64,000 bases of DNA from Aurifilum marmelostoma (Eukaryota; Ascomycota; Sordariomycetes; Diaporthales; Cryphonectriaceae), in NCBI GenBank assembly GCA_027559495.1, contig JAMXSV010000023.1, positions 1,116,001 through 1,180,000 on the forward strand, given 5' to 3'. Below the pieces are notes generated by a model. That model was not told the DNA's origin. It saw only the letters and a list, made by a program, of their open reading frames with translations, and did no database searches. Below are positions 12,541-22,889 of this stretch, in pieces. A program made the position numbers and the translations under genes. Every line of letters begins with the position of its first letter. Position 1 is the stretch's first letter.

Positions 12541-15500
12541 GTCGACGAGTCGTCACAGCACGACAGTCGCTCGCTGGACGACCGCACTCGTGGGCGGAGC
12601 CGATTCGAGAAGATGCGACCGTATGTTGCGGAACACACACCGAAAGAAAAAGAAGAAGAAAAAAAAAGGGAGGAGGAGGGAGTCGTCTAGTGGTGTCTCT
12701 GGGAAGCCATTGGGAGGTAGGCTCCCAGCTTTGGTCGGGATCAGAAGGGCCTAGGTCAGAGGCAAGGCTCAGTCAGCTTTCACATCCTCGACGCCCATGT
12801 CCATGCTAATATCACTGGTTGACTATGGGGGGCCTCAAGGATTATGGGCCAGGGGAGGCAATTGATGGAGAAGGTGTGTTTGGCTTCGGGACAGGCCAGA
12901 CTTACCGAAATCTTGGCAAAGTAAATACAGAGCAAATCAAGGCCAACCAATGCAAAGACAGTTTCTTCAGTGATCAGGCGGTGTGCAGAGAGCAGTTGTG
13001 GTGACAGCAGTGGTAGCGGTGATGGTGCTGGAAGACTGCAAGCAGAGAAGGAAAAGACAGAGACAGAGCCAGATTCAGGCCTGTGATGATGTGGAAATAG
13101 ATGGAGGTGGATGGGGTGGACCTTGAAGATCTGGAGTCTGCATCGAGGTCGAGGGGTGGGACAGATAAAAAAGAAGAAGGGCCTGTCACGTCAGTGGAGC
13201 AGGTAGCCTCTCAGTTCAGTCAGTGACTTGACCACGGCATGAGGTGGTACCTGCTGCTAGAACAGGTAGCGCCTGATGTGTGGTGTGCTGTCGTGATACT
13301 ATTGGGTGCGGCAGCAGGTGTCAGTCATTGTTTACTATGTACACTGACTGCTCGTTTCAGCAAAGAAAAGAAAAAGAAAAAAAGTTGGGTGGGGGGATCC
13401 TGGAGATGCAGCTGCTGGCCTTGACAGGGGTCTGCCAGGCTGGTTACAGGGCACCTTCTGCCCCTCCCCCCCTCTCCCCAGCCAAAGTTGGAGGTACCAT
13501 TCAGTATTGGTACTGTACCCTTTTTTTTCCACACTGGAAGAGTATACTTTGGCACTGAAGCACAAGGACAAACACCAAATCTACAGGTTACCCAGTGGAT
13601 TGTTGTCCTCTGGAATATAAGATGACAAAGAATTCTGTTCAAGGTACCTACCACATGGAGGGGCAATCAGCATCCTGCATGGCTTTCTGTTCAGGGTGGC
13701 TCAGTCACCAGCCTCCCGATTTTCCATCATGGGCGAGCTGTCATTGCCAGCCTCTCTTGTCCAGTCAGACCCACCTCCTCTCCCCCCCGGTGATTCTCCA
13801 CCCATCTTCCATCACATCCTCCAATGGCCACGACATATGAGTCTCAGGGGACCCTCAAGCACTTCAGTACATAGTCATAGTATGAATGTACATGTATGTC
13901 CGAGCTATAATGTTGGGCAGCATGGCTCTACCTGAGCATGCTAAGTTCCTGCTGGCAGTCAATCCCTCCCCTGATGATCATCCAGGCCAAACACATGCAA
14001 AAAGTATTGCAGAAGAGGGAATCTAGATGTATCCCTCTCGAGGGGGAAACCCTAGCCGGACCGTTTACCGCCACATGCAGGTGCTTGCCCCTAATTCTAC
14101 TCATCTTATGTGAGACGGATGGACGTTGATGCTACGCTGCACGTTGACCACCCCCGTGATGACGATGCATGGTGCATAGTAGTGCAGCAGCAGGTACTGC
14201 CCGGAGGGAGGTTTCGATGAGAGCCAATATTGCATCTCGTTCGGGACATAATCTTCCTGGGGGAACAAAAAAAAGGGGGGGGAGGGGGTTACAACCGCAA
14301 CCGCTCACTCCAAGACCTTCATTAAATCAACCAAGGTTTCCGGACGCCACAGACAGGTCATCAGGCGCCAATGAATTATGAATCACCCGCTGGCGTGTAA
14401 AACCCAACGAGCTCTCGTTGTTCCTGACACCTTTCAATCGTGTCGTGGTTGCATGGCAAGATTCGGACACTAGACCGTATACGTTGAATTGTTTTGAGAC
14501 CACTTTACCTATAGTACACTTATGTGTGTTTCTATAGTAGTAGCTAGGTAGGACTAGGCATCAATAGGACTCGAGGGTGACGCAGGCGCCCAGTCTCACT
14601 CACCATGAACACACACACACACACACACACACACGCACTGGGCGCCAATGACACCTCCAGCCCAGCAAGCCGAGGCAAGGGAAAGGGCAAGAAGCACACG
14701 AGATGCAAGCAACGCATGAGACAAACAGGCGACTATTGCACTCAGTCTTCAACCCCCCCCCCCCCCAACCTCTCTCTCTCCTCCTTTTCTTCTTTTTTTC
14801 TTTTTTTTTTTTTCCTTCTTCCTTTTCTTTTCCCCCTCTCTTCTTCGGCCCAGTTCTTCATCGTCTCCCCGGCCCCCGGTTGACCCAGCAACACCGGCTC
14901 GTCCCTTTTCGCGCGTGTCCCGTCTCGGCCAATGACGGACCCTGTCGGTGACGTAAGAACACTACCCGTCCCCTGCATACCGAACCAGAGTACCCGTACA
15001 GACAGTGGTACTCGCATAGGATGTGACTATCCCATATGCTAGTGATTTCGATGTTCTGGGTACTACAGGAAGCAGACACTCTTGATCCCGGCAGTCGAAG
15101 TTGTCGAAGGGAGGATTGGGCATGAGGCCTGCCTATTGCTTGATTGGATTCTTAATCTTGATATTGCCCCGGGATACTCTGATCCTGGACATCGTCGTGT
15201 GGTCAGTGTCTATTTCTGGATGACAAGCAGCAGCATGGCAGAGCTTGCGAGGTGGGTCTGGATTGTGTCAAGACTACATGTTCGACCGGAAACCCTCAAT
15301 CAAGGTGTGATTCTAGAGCAGGAGTTCAATACTGGCTGCCCTGCAAAGATGACGCCTGATATTGTGGCGGTGTCAGACAGAGGCCGCAAGTTGTTGGAGA
15401 AGGTCAAGATTAATATTTCGCTATGTGGCATATTACAACTGATAATGTCTCATGTTCTCGTGGATATGATATTTCCGGTCTTGTCGGATGCCTTCCCTTC

Positions 15501-15585
15501 GCTCCCCCGGACGAGGACCCGTCGAGATGCCGGAGGCACATGACCAGACCATGGCCCGATTTACGTGCAGAGATGAATGTCGCTC
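12541..15585. other. Intergenic, 3.0 kb, no supported gene
   Basis: Upstream region of the proline-rich gene and 3' flank of VAM7. It holds an AC microsatellite, a long C/T-rich tract (about 14750-14850) and an isolated 153-codon open frame (15082-15543, +) with no recognised domain, which I do not call. Confidence 0.5.
14609..14634. repeat. (AC)13 microsatellite
   Basis: Thirteen perfect AC units. Confidence 0.92.
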
Positions 15586-16743
15586 TCACTGCCCCAGCTT
15601 CCCCGCCTTCTTGTTGGCGACGCCCAGCTTCGCGTGCACCCGGTCCGCGTTCTCGTCCAGCTCGTTGAACATGTCTATCTGCTCCCTCACCTCGCGCTCG
15701 ATCGCGAGGCCGAGTTCCTTCTGCCGCCGCGCGATCCGCGTCAGCTCCTCGACGTCCTGGTCCTGCTCCGCCATCTGCTGCTTCTGTAGTAGCAGCACGC
15801 CCGCGTTGTCCAGCTCCCGCGTCCTCTCCGTCTCGGGGAGCGGTGCTCCCAGCACCCGCCTGGCTGTTGTGGCACCCGCACCGCCACCACTGCGCGCGAG
15901 GAGCACAGCCTTGTCTCCCGAGCTGACGGGCCCCTCCCGCCCGCCACCGGCCGCACCATGCCCAGCAGCGCCGCCGATGCTCGCGCTGACCTTCTCCAGG
16001 CCGTCTCTCTCCTGCCGCGCCGCCGCTACCAGGTCCCGCCTGCGCCCGAGCTCGCCCTCGCCCAGCTTACTCCGGTCGCCCATGTCCTTGAGCCCGCCGT
16101 CCAGCGCCCTGAGGAGGTTCGACGCCCTGACCAGTGCCTTCTTGGCCGCGGCACCAGCCTCTAGCGCCTGCGTCGGGGTGCCGCCCGAGTACCCGCGGCC
16201 CACGTCCGACGCCGCGTCCCTCTTGGCGAGCTGCTGCCTGGCCTCCCCCAGCAGGCCCTTCACCTCGCGGTGTAGGTCTGTCCACGTGCGCGGGTCGCTC
16301 GCCGCCGCAGCGTTCCCTTCTTTTGTGTTTATGGCGGGCAGCTTGCCCTCGATCCCGATCCCGCTCGAGCTCGCAGCGCTCCCGCCCCCTACAGCCGGCA
16401 GGTTGAGGAAACTCCGCCATGCAGGCGTGTCGCGCCATCGCCGGTCAGGCGACTCCGCGATCGCGCGCAGGTACGTCTCGAGGCCGCGGCGGCGCTCCTC
16501 TGTGAGCTCCGCCGACGAGACTGTCGACTTGAACCAGTGCTTGCCTGGCAGTGGGGCGGGGGGTGGTGCGCCGACGAGGCTGGTGAGGGCTGTGTGGAGG
16601 TTGTTGAAGTCGGTGTAGCGCTTCTGGAAGACGTAGGAGCGGAGGGGCATGCGGAGGGTGATGTTGTACTGCGTGAAGGGTTTCGAGTCCGGAGGAGATG
16701 TGACCGAAGTTGTCGGGACCGAGATCTCGACGGGTGGCGCCAT
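15586..16743 (-). CDS. VAM7: VAM7, vacuolar PX-domain Qc-SNARE
   Basis: An intronless frame of 385 residues. Vam7 is the soluble Qc-SNARE of homotypic vacuole fusion. It binds PI3P through its PX domain, is recruited with the HOPS tether and lacks a membrane anchor. Residues 5-115 form the PX domain (YNITLRMPLRSYVFQKRYTD and, later, LPGKHWFKST mark its ligand-binding region). A Gly/Ala-rich, partly coiled middle follows. The C-terminal 65 residues form the SNARE helix, with the central-layer Gln in REVREQIDMFNEL. No transmembrane segment follows, as expected for Vam7. The first ATG sits at the natural start of the PX domain. Length and order match fungal Vam7 well. Confidence 0.92.
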   Translation of the reverse strand: MAPPVEISVPTTSVTSPPDSKPFTQYNITLRMPLRSYVFQKRYTDFNNLHTALTSLVGAPPPAPLPGKHWFKSTVSSAELTEERRRGLETYLRAIAESPDRRWRDTPAWRSFLNLPAVGGGSAASSSGIGIEGKLPAINTKEGNAAAASDPRTWTDLHREVKGLLGEARQQLAKRDAASDVGRGYSGGTPTQALEAGAAAKKALVRASNLLRALDGGLKDMGDRSKLGEGELGRRRDLVAAARQERDGLEKVSASIGGAAGHGAAGGGREGPVSSGDKAVLLARSGGGAGATTARRVLGAPLPETERTRELDNAGVLLLQKQQMAEQDQDVEELTRIARRQKELGLAIEREVREQIDMFNELDENADRVHAKLGVANKKAGKLGQ

Positions 16744-17787
16744 TGTCGCGATCGACGCCTGACTTTGGGAAATATATGAACGGATGTGACCGGGAGGATG
16801 GATGGGGAAGTGAGTCTCGTTTTGTTTTCGTTATTCGTAGAGCATGTCCGGCGTATCCTTTCGATATGATCTTGTGGCGCCCCCGGAAATCAAGCACGCG
16901 GGTGATGCGGTCAACCAGCTACGCCCGCTTTGTCAAGACGCAAGTGCAATTCGCTTCTTGGGTAAAAAGAACAGAAAAGTAAAAGACAACTCATCCACCA
17001 AGATCTGAAAATTGTATCAGGATCCAGAATATCGCATGAGAGAGGGAAGAAAAAGAACTCGGGTTGTTGGGAAGGAAGAGGGCCTGTTGAGAGAAGGAAA
17101 AGGTGGATTAAAGTTGGGGATTAGACGCAGCCTAAGGAGAATGACAGTGATCATGACACGCTGAGACAGGCCTGATCCCGAGAGAACTTGCGGCCTTTGT
17201 CATGCGCTGTTCGCTTCTCCACAGTGGACTGCTACTGCTGGGGCCACAGCACCTTACAGCGGGCTCGTCGTCCGAGCCACCTGTTCCTGTCAGCAGTTCT
17301 ACTTCTACACATCCAAAACGGCCTAGAGGTCGGCCACTAAGGCCCTTTGGCTGGCGCCGATGACGCTGACTACCGAAACCTTGGAGAACTCGGCTGATGC
17401 CTGGTGTCGATGAGACTGCCAGACAGCCAGACCATCGTCTGCAAAGTCCCCAACATAAATACCTTCTCGGTGGGATTAGGCATGCAGGGGCCCGATGACA
17501 GCCTTGTGGGGTACTGTTCAGGCATGGGAAAGTTTGGAACCACCAGACGGAAGGCCCGGAAGTCCGGAGACTCCAGGGGTTGTTGGCAGTTGGCGTGAGA
17601 ATGCGAAATAATTATCTTGTGTCTATCACTAGTGATATTGCCCACGGCGTATCATGACCAAACTCCACTAGACTCTGCATACAATTCTCCAGCCTTGGCT
17701 GACATGAATCGTCTACCACGCAATCAGGCGCTGTTGTAGTTCTTAAATCAAACCCATTACACCATCCCCGCGGTCGGCCAAGGGCGA
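16744..17787. other. Intergenic between BIM1 3' end and VAM7 start
   Basis: VAM7 upstream region, read leftward, plus the BIM1 3' flank. I see no further gene. Confidence 0.55.
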
Positions 17788-18891
17788 TTAGAAGGTCTCC
17801 TGGTCATCGAGGCCCTCCTCCTCGCCCTCGGCAGGGATCTCGAACCCCTCCTCCGTCGAGTAGAGGATCAGCTGGATCTGCTTGACCAGGCCGTCCTCCT
17901 GCTTCTCCAGCTCTGGGTCCTCCTCGACGGCCTGCTGGACGAGAAGTTCTATATCGCGCAGCTTGGAGAAGTAGAAGTCGCGCTCCCGCTCGAGCCCCAC
18001 CACCGTCTCCTTGAGCTGCGTGTTCTCCGCCTGCAGCGCCGCGGATGCCGCGCCACCACCGGCAGCCTTGCCCACCCCCAGACGTGCGCCTCCAGAGGGG
18101 GGTCGTGCCACCAACCCGTCGCGAGGCGGCACTACCTGCTGCGGCACGGGGGGCAGCGCCGCCGCCAGCACCTCCAACGGCAGCACCCTTGCGTCGGCTC
18201 ACTGCATCGTAGTCACCGCCGGGGTAGTATTGATCCCAGAATCTCTTGGTCCACTGTAGGAACTCGAGGTTGTCCTGCATCTTGCACTTGACGAGGGCCT
18301 GGACGGGAACGGTCTTGTCGATCTGGTGCTTCGCAAACGTGTCTGTAGGAAATTCCCTCCTCTGTCAGCATGCCAACTGCTGCGCAACCCCTGTGATGTG
18401 CAGGGAAGGTATAGAAGACACCACAAGGCGAGGGGGTGGGGGTGCAGGGGAGAAGACTAACTCTGCAAGACCTTAAAGTTCTGGATGTAGGCATACTCGG
18501 TGTTGACGTTGAACTTGACTCGAGACATCGGCACATCTTGGAAGATGCTGTCGTAGATTTGGCAGAGGGCAGCTCTAAATGATCGAACACGTCCTTGTCA
18601 GCCTCGTCACTATCCTCTGTCTGGGTTCCTCTTCGCCAAGAGCATGTCAGTTCGTACCCAGTTCCACACTGCTCGACTTTGGTCATGTTGAGCTGGAGGA
18701 GGCTGTTCATCCACGCCAGGAGTTCTTGTCTGTCATGGTCACACCAGATGTCAGTTTTTCTGTGCATCGCCAGCAAAGATATTCGTATCCTTTTCGCATC
18801 GACAGCGCCATATCAATAGGATTGATAAGCATCTCGAAGAAGCCGAAAGACATCGAGACATCCGGTTGGCTACTGACCGTGATTCACCCAT
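17788..18891 (-). CDS. BIM1: BIM1/EB1 microtubule plus-end protein, with an apparent +1 frameshift
   Basis: Four exons: 18878-18891, 18658-18729, 18462-18574, 17788-18342. EB1 proteins track growing microtubule ends and recruit partners for spindle positioning and polarity. Exon 1 encodes only MGESR. The calponin-homology domain follows (QELLAWMNSLLQLNMTKVEQ, then ALCQIYDSIFQDVPMSRVKF, then LEFLQWTKRFWDQYYPGGDY). After an Ala/Gly/Arg-rich linker comes the EB homology coiled coil (ERERDFYFSKLRDIELLVQQ) and the acidic end GLDDQETF. The two halves of exon 4 are in different frames: coding length is 754 nt, one more than a multiple of three. The extra base falls naturally in the six-G run at 18097-18102. 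With one base fewer the product would be 250 residues, the family's usual size. An error in the sequence is more likely than a dead gene. Confidence 0.88.
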
Positions 18892-19584
18892 GATGTTTTA
18901 TGCTATCTTCTCACTGTTGTAATAGACAGGAGCAAGGTGTGTCTGTCTTGTCCAGGCTGAGTGCGAGGACGGTGATCGACGGTGGGGATGGTACTGTTTG
19001 GGTATCTCAAAAAGAAAAGTGTTGCAGAGCTAATTAAAAAAGAGTAGCCGAGCTGTCGTCAGGCAGACAGAGGAGAAAGACACGGTAGAATCGGTTCCCA
19101 AACAGAAATCGCAACAGTTGTAGGACGACGTCGCCTGTTTGGATCGAGATGGACCGGGCGTGTCGTTTAAGAAAACAAAATCATCAGCCAGGCTCCGTTG
19201 GGTTGGGCCTTGACAGGTGAGGTAGCTAGTGAAGGCGTTAGCTGGCTGCTGGCCCGTTACCCAATCAACCTCGCTTGCAAAACAGTCGGCGTGGGGGCAA
19301 TTTTGGAGGCCTGGTGCGGGGCAGGCATAGTCGCGTGGGCGGGCGTCTTAGCCCCCCTTCTCCAGCAAAGACAGAAAAAAAAAAAAGTTTGGAGGGCAGG
19401 GGTCCAGCCTCGATGTGCAGGGGAGCAAAAAAGTTGCGACGATTCAATCTCAGCAACATATTTTCCCCTAAGTTTTTTTCCTCACTCCTCGATTTGACTT
19501 CTTTGATTCTTTGGCTGTTATTGACATTCATTGTATCCAACAGCGATCTTCATCAACGATCGTCTATTCCTCACCAACACTGCC
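18892..19584. other. Divergent promoter region BIM1 / DRS1
   Basis: About 690 bp shared by two genes transcribed away from each other. CT-rich stretches precede the DRS1 start. I see no TATA box clearly placed for either gene, which fits housekeeping expression. Confidence 0.5.
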
Positions 19585-21957
19585 ATGGCGCCTCCAAAGC
19601 GAAAGGCAGAGGACGACTTCGTCCTTACCATCTCGGACAACGAAGACGTCCCAGAGGAAGAGATCGCCCCTCCACCACAGAAAAAAGCCAAGACCAAAAA
19701 GGGCAAGAAGTCGAAGAAGTCAGCAGATAATGGCCCCCAGGAAGGCATATGGGGCAAAAATGAAGAGGACGATGGCGCCATGGACTCGGATTTCGAGTTC
19801 GTGGCAGGTGACAACGACGTGATCCAGGAGTTCGAGGGCTGGGGCTTTGATGGCGCAAAGAACGCCATGGGCGAACAAAAGAAGGACGTCCTTGACGACA
19901 TAATACGGAGGAGACGCGACAAGAAAGAAGGCAAGACCACTGGGCCAAGCAAGTCCGAAAAGGAAGAGGCAGGCGAACCCGCTAGCGACGAGGACGGTGA
20001 CATCGAACTCGAAGACGACGACGACGACGACGACGACGAAGCGCTGAACGAGGACGCATTCGGCATGAACGTCGGCTCGGATGTTGAGGAATCTGACGCA
20101 GGTGACGACATGCCGGATGCTGGCTCGGAGGATGAGGAAGACGACGGAGAGGAGGAAGGTGACGACGACAATGACTCTGTCGCGACGCCGGTGGAGCACC
20201 CAGACGACCGTGGCGACGACTCGGAGTCTGGCGACGAGGAGGATGCAGAGGAGGCTGCCAAACGGGACGCCTTCTTCGCTCCCGAGGAAGCCGCCAAACC
20301 TGGCAAGAAGGATGCTGCCGGCTCATTCCAGACCATGTCGCTCTCTCGACCCATTCTCCGTGGGCTCACCAATGTTGGATTCTCCAAGCCCACTCCTATC
20401 CAGGCCAAAGCCGTCCCCATTGCCCTCATGGGCAAGGATCTTGTGGGTGGCGCAGTCACTGGCTCAGGAAAGACGGCAGCTTTCATCGTCCCCATTCTGG
20501 AACGTCTGCTTTACAGACCCAAGAAGGTCCCAACCACGAGGGTCGTCATCCTCACTCCTACCCGTGAGCTGGCCATCCAGTGCCACGCAGTGGCCACAAA
20601 GCTGGCCAGCCACACAGACATCAAGTTCTGTCTTGCTGTTGGTGGTCTCAGCCTCAAAGTGCAGGAAGCCGAGTTGAGATTACGGCCAGATGTGGTCATT
20701 GCCACACCTGGTCGTTTCATCGATCACATGCGCAATTCTGCCAGTTTCGCCGTCGAGACTGTGGAGATCCTGGTGCTTGATGAGGCCGACCGAATGCTGG
20801 AAGATGGATTCGCGGACGAGTTGAATGAGATTCTCACTACGCTCCCCAAGTCTCGCCAGACCATGCTGTTCTCGGCCACCATGACATCCTCTGTCGACAA
20901 GCTCATCCGCCTCGGCATGAACAAGCCTGTCAGGGTCATGGTCGACTCCCAAAGGAAGACTGTCAACACGCTTACCCAGGAATTCGTTCGTCTACGACCG
21001 GGTCGCGAGGAGAAGCGTATGGGCTACCTGCTCTACATCGCCAAGAACCTCTACAAGGAACGAGTGATCATCTTTTTCCGGCAAAAGAAGATTGCGCACC
21101 AAGTTCGCATCATCTTTGGTCTCCTTGGGCTCTCTTGCGCGGAGCTACACGGCAGCATGAACCAGACTCAGCGTATAGCCAGCGTAGAGGCTTTCAGAGA
21201 CGGCAAGGTCTCCTTCCTGCTCGCCACGGACCTGGCCTCTCGTGGTCTCGATATCAAGGGCGTCGACACGGTCATCAACTACGAAGCCCCGCAGACCGTC
21301 GAGATCTACCTGCACAGAGTTGGCCGTACAGCCCGTGCAGGCCGCTCTGGCGTGGCTATCACCCTCGCTGCGGAGCCCGATCGGAAAGTCGTCAAGTCGG
21401 CCGTCAAGGCGGGCAAGTCTCAGGGGGCCAAGATCAGCAGCCGGGTGATTGACCCGTCGGAAGCGGACAAGCTCCAGGCGCAGGTGGACGAGCTCGAGGA
21501 CGAGGTGGAGATGATCCAGGCCGAGGAGAAGGAGGAGAAGCAGATGCAGCATGTCGAGATGCAGGTGCAGAAGGGCGAGAATCTCATCCGCCACGAGGAC
21601 GAGATCAAGGCCCGGCCCAAGCGGACCTGGTTCGAGACGGAGAGGGACAAGGTTGCCGCCAAGGAGGCTGGGCGCGCAGAGCTGAACGGTGACAGGGAGA
21701 AGCTCAAGAGCAAGCATGCCAACGGCAAGCTGAGTAATAAGGACAAGAAGAAGCTGGATGCCAAGTCCGAGAGGAAGGAGGGCAAGGTGTGGAAGAAGGG
21801 CGCGGCGGAGCGCGCGGGCAAGGGCGCCGTGCTTGAGTTCAAGAAAGACAAGAAGAAGGGCAAAAAGGACAAGGTCAAGAATGGCCCTGCATTCAAGGCG
21901 GCCAAGGCAAAGGCGAGAGTGCCGAAGAAGGCTGGTGGGTCGAGAGGGAGGAGGTAG
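19585..21957 (+). CDS. DRS1: DRS1 (DDX27) nucleolar DEAD-box RNA helicase
   Basis: Intronless, 790 residues from the ATG at 19585 (context GCCATGG). The frame stays open upstream but that part is 5' leader. Drs1 unwinds pre-rRNA in maturation of the 60S subunit. The N-terminal quarter is highly acidic, with a run of eight Asp near 150, and contains the family signature EFEGWGFDGAKNAMG. The helicase core runs from the Q motif (FSKPTPIQ) through motif I TGSGKT (about 292), DEAD (399-402), SAT and HRVGRTARAG. The C-terminal tail is Lys/Glu-rich, then basic, as in other Drs1 proteins. Confidence 0.95.
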   Translation: MAPPKRKAEDDFVLTISDNEDVPEEEIAPPPQKKAKTKKGKKSKKSADNGPQEGIWGKNEEDDGAMDSDFEFVAGDNDVIQEFEGWGFDGAKNAMGEQKKDVLDDIIRRRRDKKEGKTTGPSKSEKEEAGEPASDEDGDIELEDDDDDDDDEALNEDAFGMNVGSDVEESDAGDDMPDAGSEDEEDDGEEEGDDDNDSVATPVEHPDDRGDDSESGDEEDAEEAAKRDAFFAPEEAAKPGKKDAAGSFQTMSLSRPILRGLTNVGFSKPTPIQAKAVPIALMGKDLVGGAVTGSGKTAAFIVPILERLLYRPKKVPTTRVVILTPTRELAIQCHAVATKLASHTDIKFCLAVGGLSLKVQEAELRLRPDVVIATPGRFIDHMRNSASFAVETVEILVLDEADRMLEDGFADELNEILTTLPKSRQTMLFSATMTSSVDKLIRLGMNKPVRVMVDSQRKTVNTLTQEFVRLRPGREEKRMGYLLYIAKNLYKERVIIFFRQKKIAHQVRIIFGLLGLSCAELHGSMNQTQRIASVEAFRDGKVSFLLATDLASRGLDIKGVDTVINYEAPQTVEIYLHRVGRTARAGRSGVAITLAAEPDRKVVKSAVKAGKSQGAKISSRVIDPSEADKLQAQVDELEDEVEMIQAEEKEEKQMQHVEMQVQKGENLIRHEDEIKARPKRTWFETERDKVAAKEAGRAELNGDREKLKSKHANGKLSNKDKKKLDAKSERKEGKVWKKGAAERAGKGAVLEFKKDKKKGKKDKVKNGPAFKAAKAKARVPKKAGGSRGRR

Positions 21958-22331
21958 GATATGGGTGCAGCACAACATAGATGTGTTCTCAATGTAATAA
22001 TTACCGGAATGATAGCCCATTTTTCAATCCTCCTGTCCCTCTGCAGAATCTGGTATGAAGTTTTTTATAGAACGCGACAATTCTTAACATAGGTATTTAC
22101 TATTTGGCATACTTGGTGAACATGACGAGCTTGAGACTCAAAGGGAATATGTATATTATCTATACAGAAGAATACTCAAGGATGCAGTAGCCTCACTACT
22201 TAACCCCCCCCCCCCCCTCTAATTATCCCAACATATCAACGTCATTCGCTCCCCAAAGAGAGCATAACGCTCCATCCTATACTGCATACCTCAGCAGGGA
22301 TAAACAGAGACACTCTCGCCGGGACGCCACC
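21958..22331. other. Convergent 3' region with a 14-C run
   Basis: 3' flanks of DRS1 and the cysteine-rich gene meet here. A run of 14 C lies at 22204-22217. No gene seen. Confidence 0.55.
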
Positions 22332-22889
22332 TCAGGTGCAGTTGATAAAGTTGTCCGTCTCAGCAGCCGCGCAGTCGCAAGGCGCCACGTTCTTATTATG
22401 CACACAGATACATCCTCCGCCGAGGGTCATGGGGTTCCCGTTATCCTGTGCGATGCCTGCGCACGCAGCCTCGCCGTCGGTGCCGCTCCCGCAGCACTTG
22501 TTGAGCAGGTTCTCGGCGTACTCGGAGATGACAGAGTAATCGACCGAGTCTCCGTTGGGGAAGAAATCGATGCGGCAAGTGTCTGAGATCCAGTTGGAGT
22601 CTGGATAATTTCGCATCATCAGATTATCAGCAAGAATGTCTCACAAGCAACAATTTTGTCTGGTTCCAGTTCTTCGGGAGGTATAATCATTCCTCTGAAT
22701 GGCGCATAAGGATCAAGGTCTGGACTCACTGTCGCTGCCTGAGGCACTCCCTGTCGTCGGGATGTCGAGCTGTGCCGTGCTACAGTCGGCGAGAATGCTG
22801 TTGTCGCTGCTGCTGCAGGAAGTCTCGCAGTGGTAGGCAACGCCATAGGCGGTGGCTGCGAGAGCGGAGAGGAGGGCAAAGTACTTCAT
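22332..22889 (-). CDS. Small secreted cysteine-rich protein (12 Cys), function unknown
   Basis: Two exons (22730-22889, 22332-22600) with a 129-nt intron (GTGAGT donor, CCAG acceptor) give 142 residues. Residues 1-18 (MKYFALLSALAATAYGVA) are a clear signal peptide. The mature part carries twelve cysteines, an even number, spaced as in disulfide-bonded extracellular proteins, with a CC pair (KCCGSG), a CIC and a CDC motif. There is no transmembrane segment or GPI signal. I do not recognise the family. Size, secretion and cysteine content would fit either an effector-like protein or an ordinary extracellular fungal protein, and nothing in the sequence decides between them. The next gene to the left, DRS1, converges on it. 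Confidence 0.8.

Noticed and set aside
15082..15543. 153-codon plus-strand open frame downstream of VAM7
   Set aside because: No recognisable domain or splice extension and no promoter signal; it may be chance.
19518..20495. Ser-rich minus-strand frame (325 codons) over DRS1
   Set aside because: The poly-Ser run is only the reverse reading of the Asp/Glu codons in the acidic N-terminus of DRS1.
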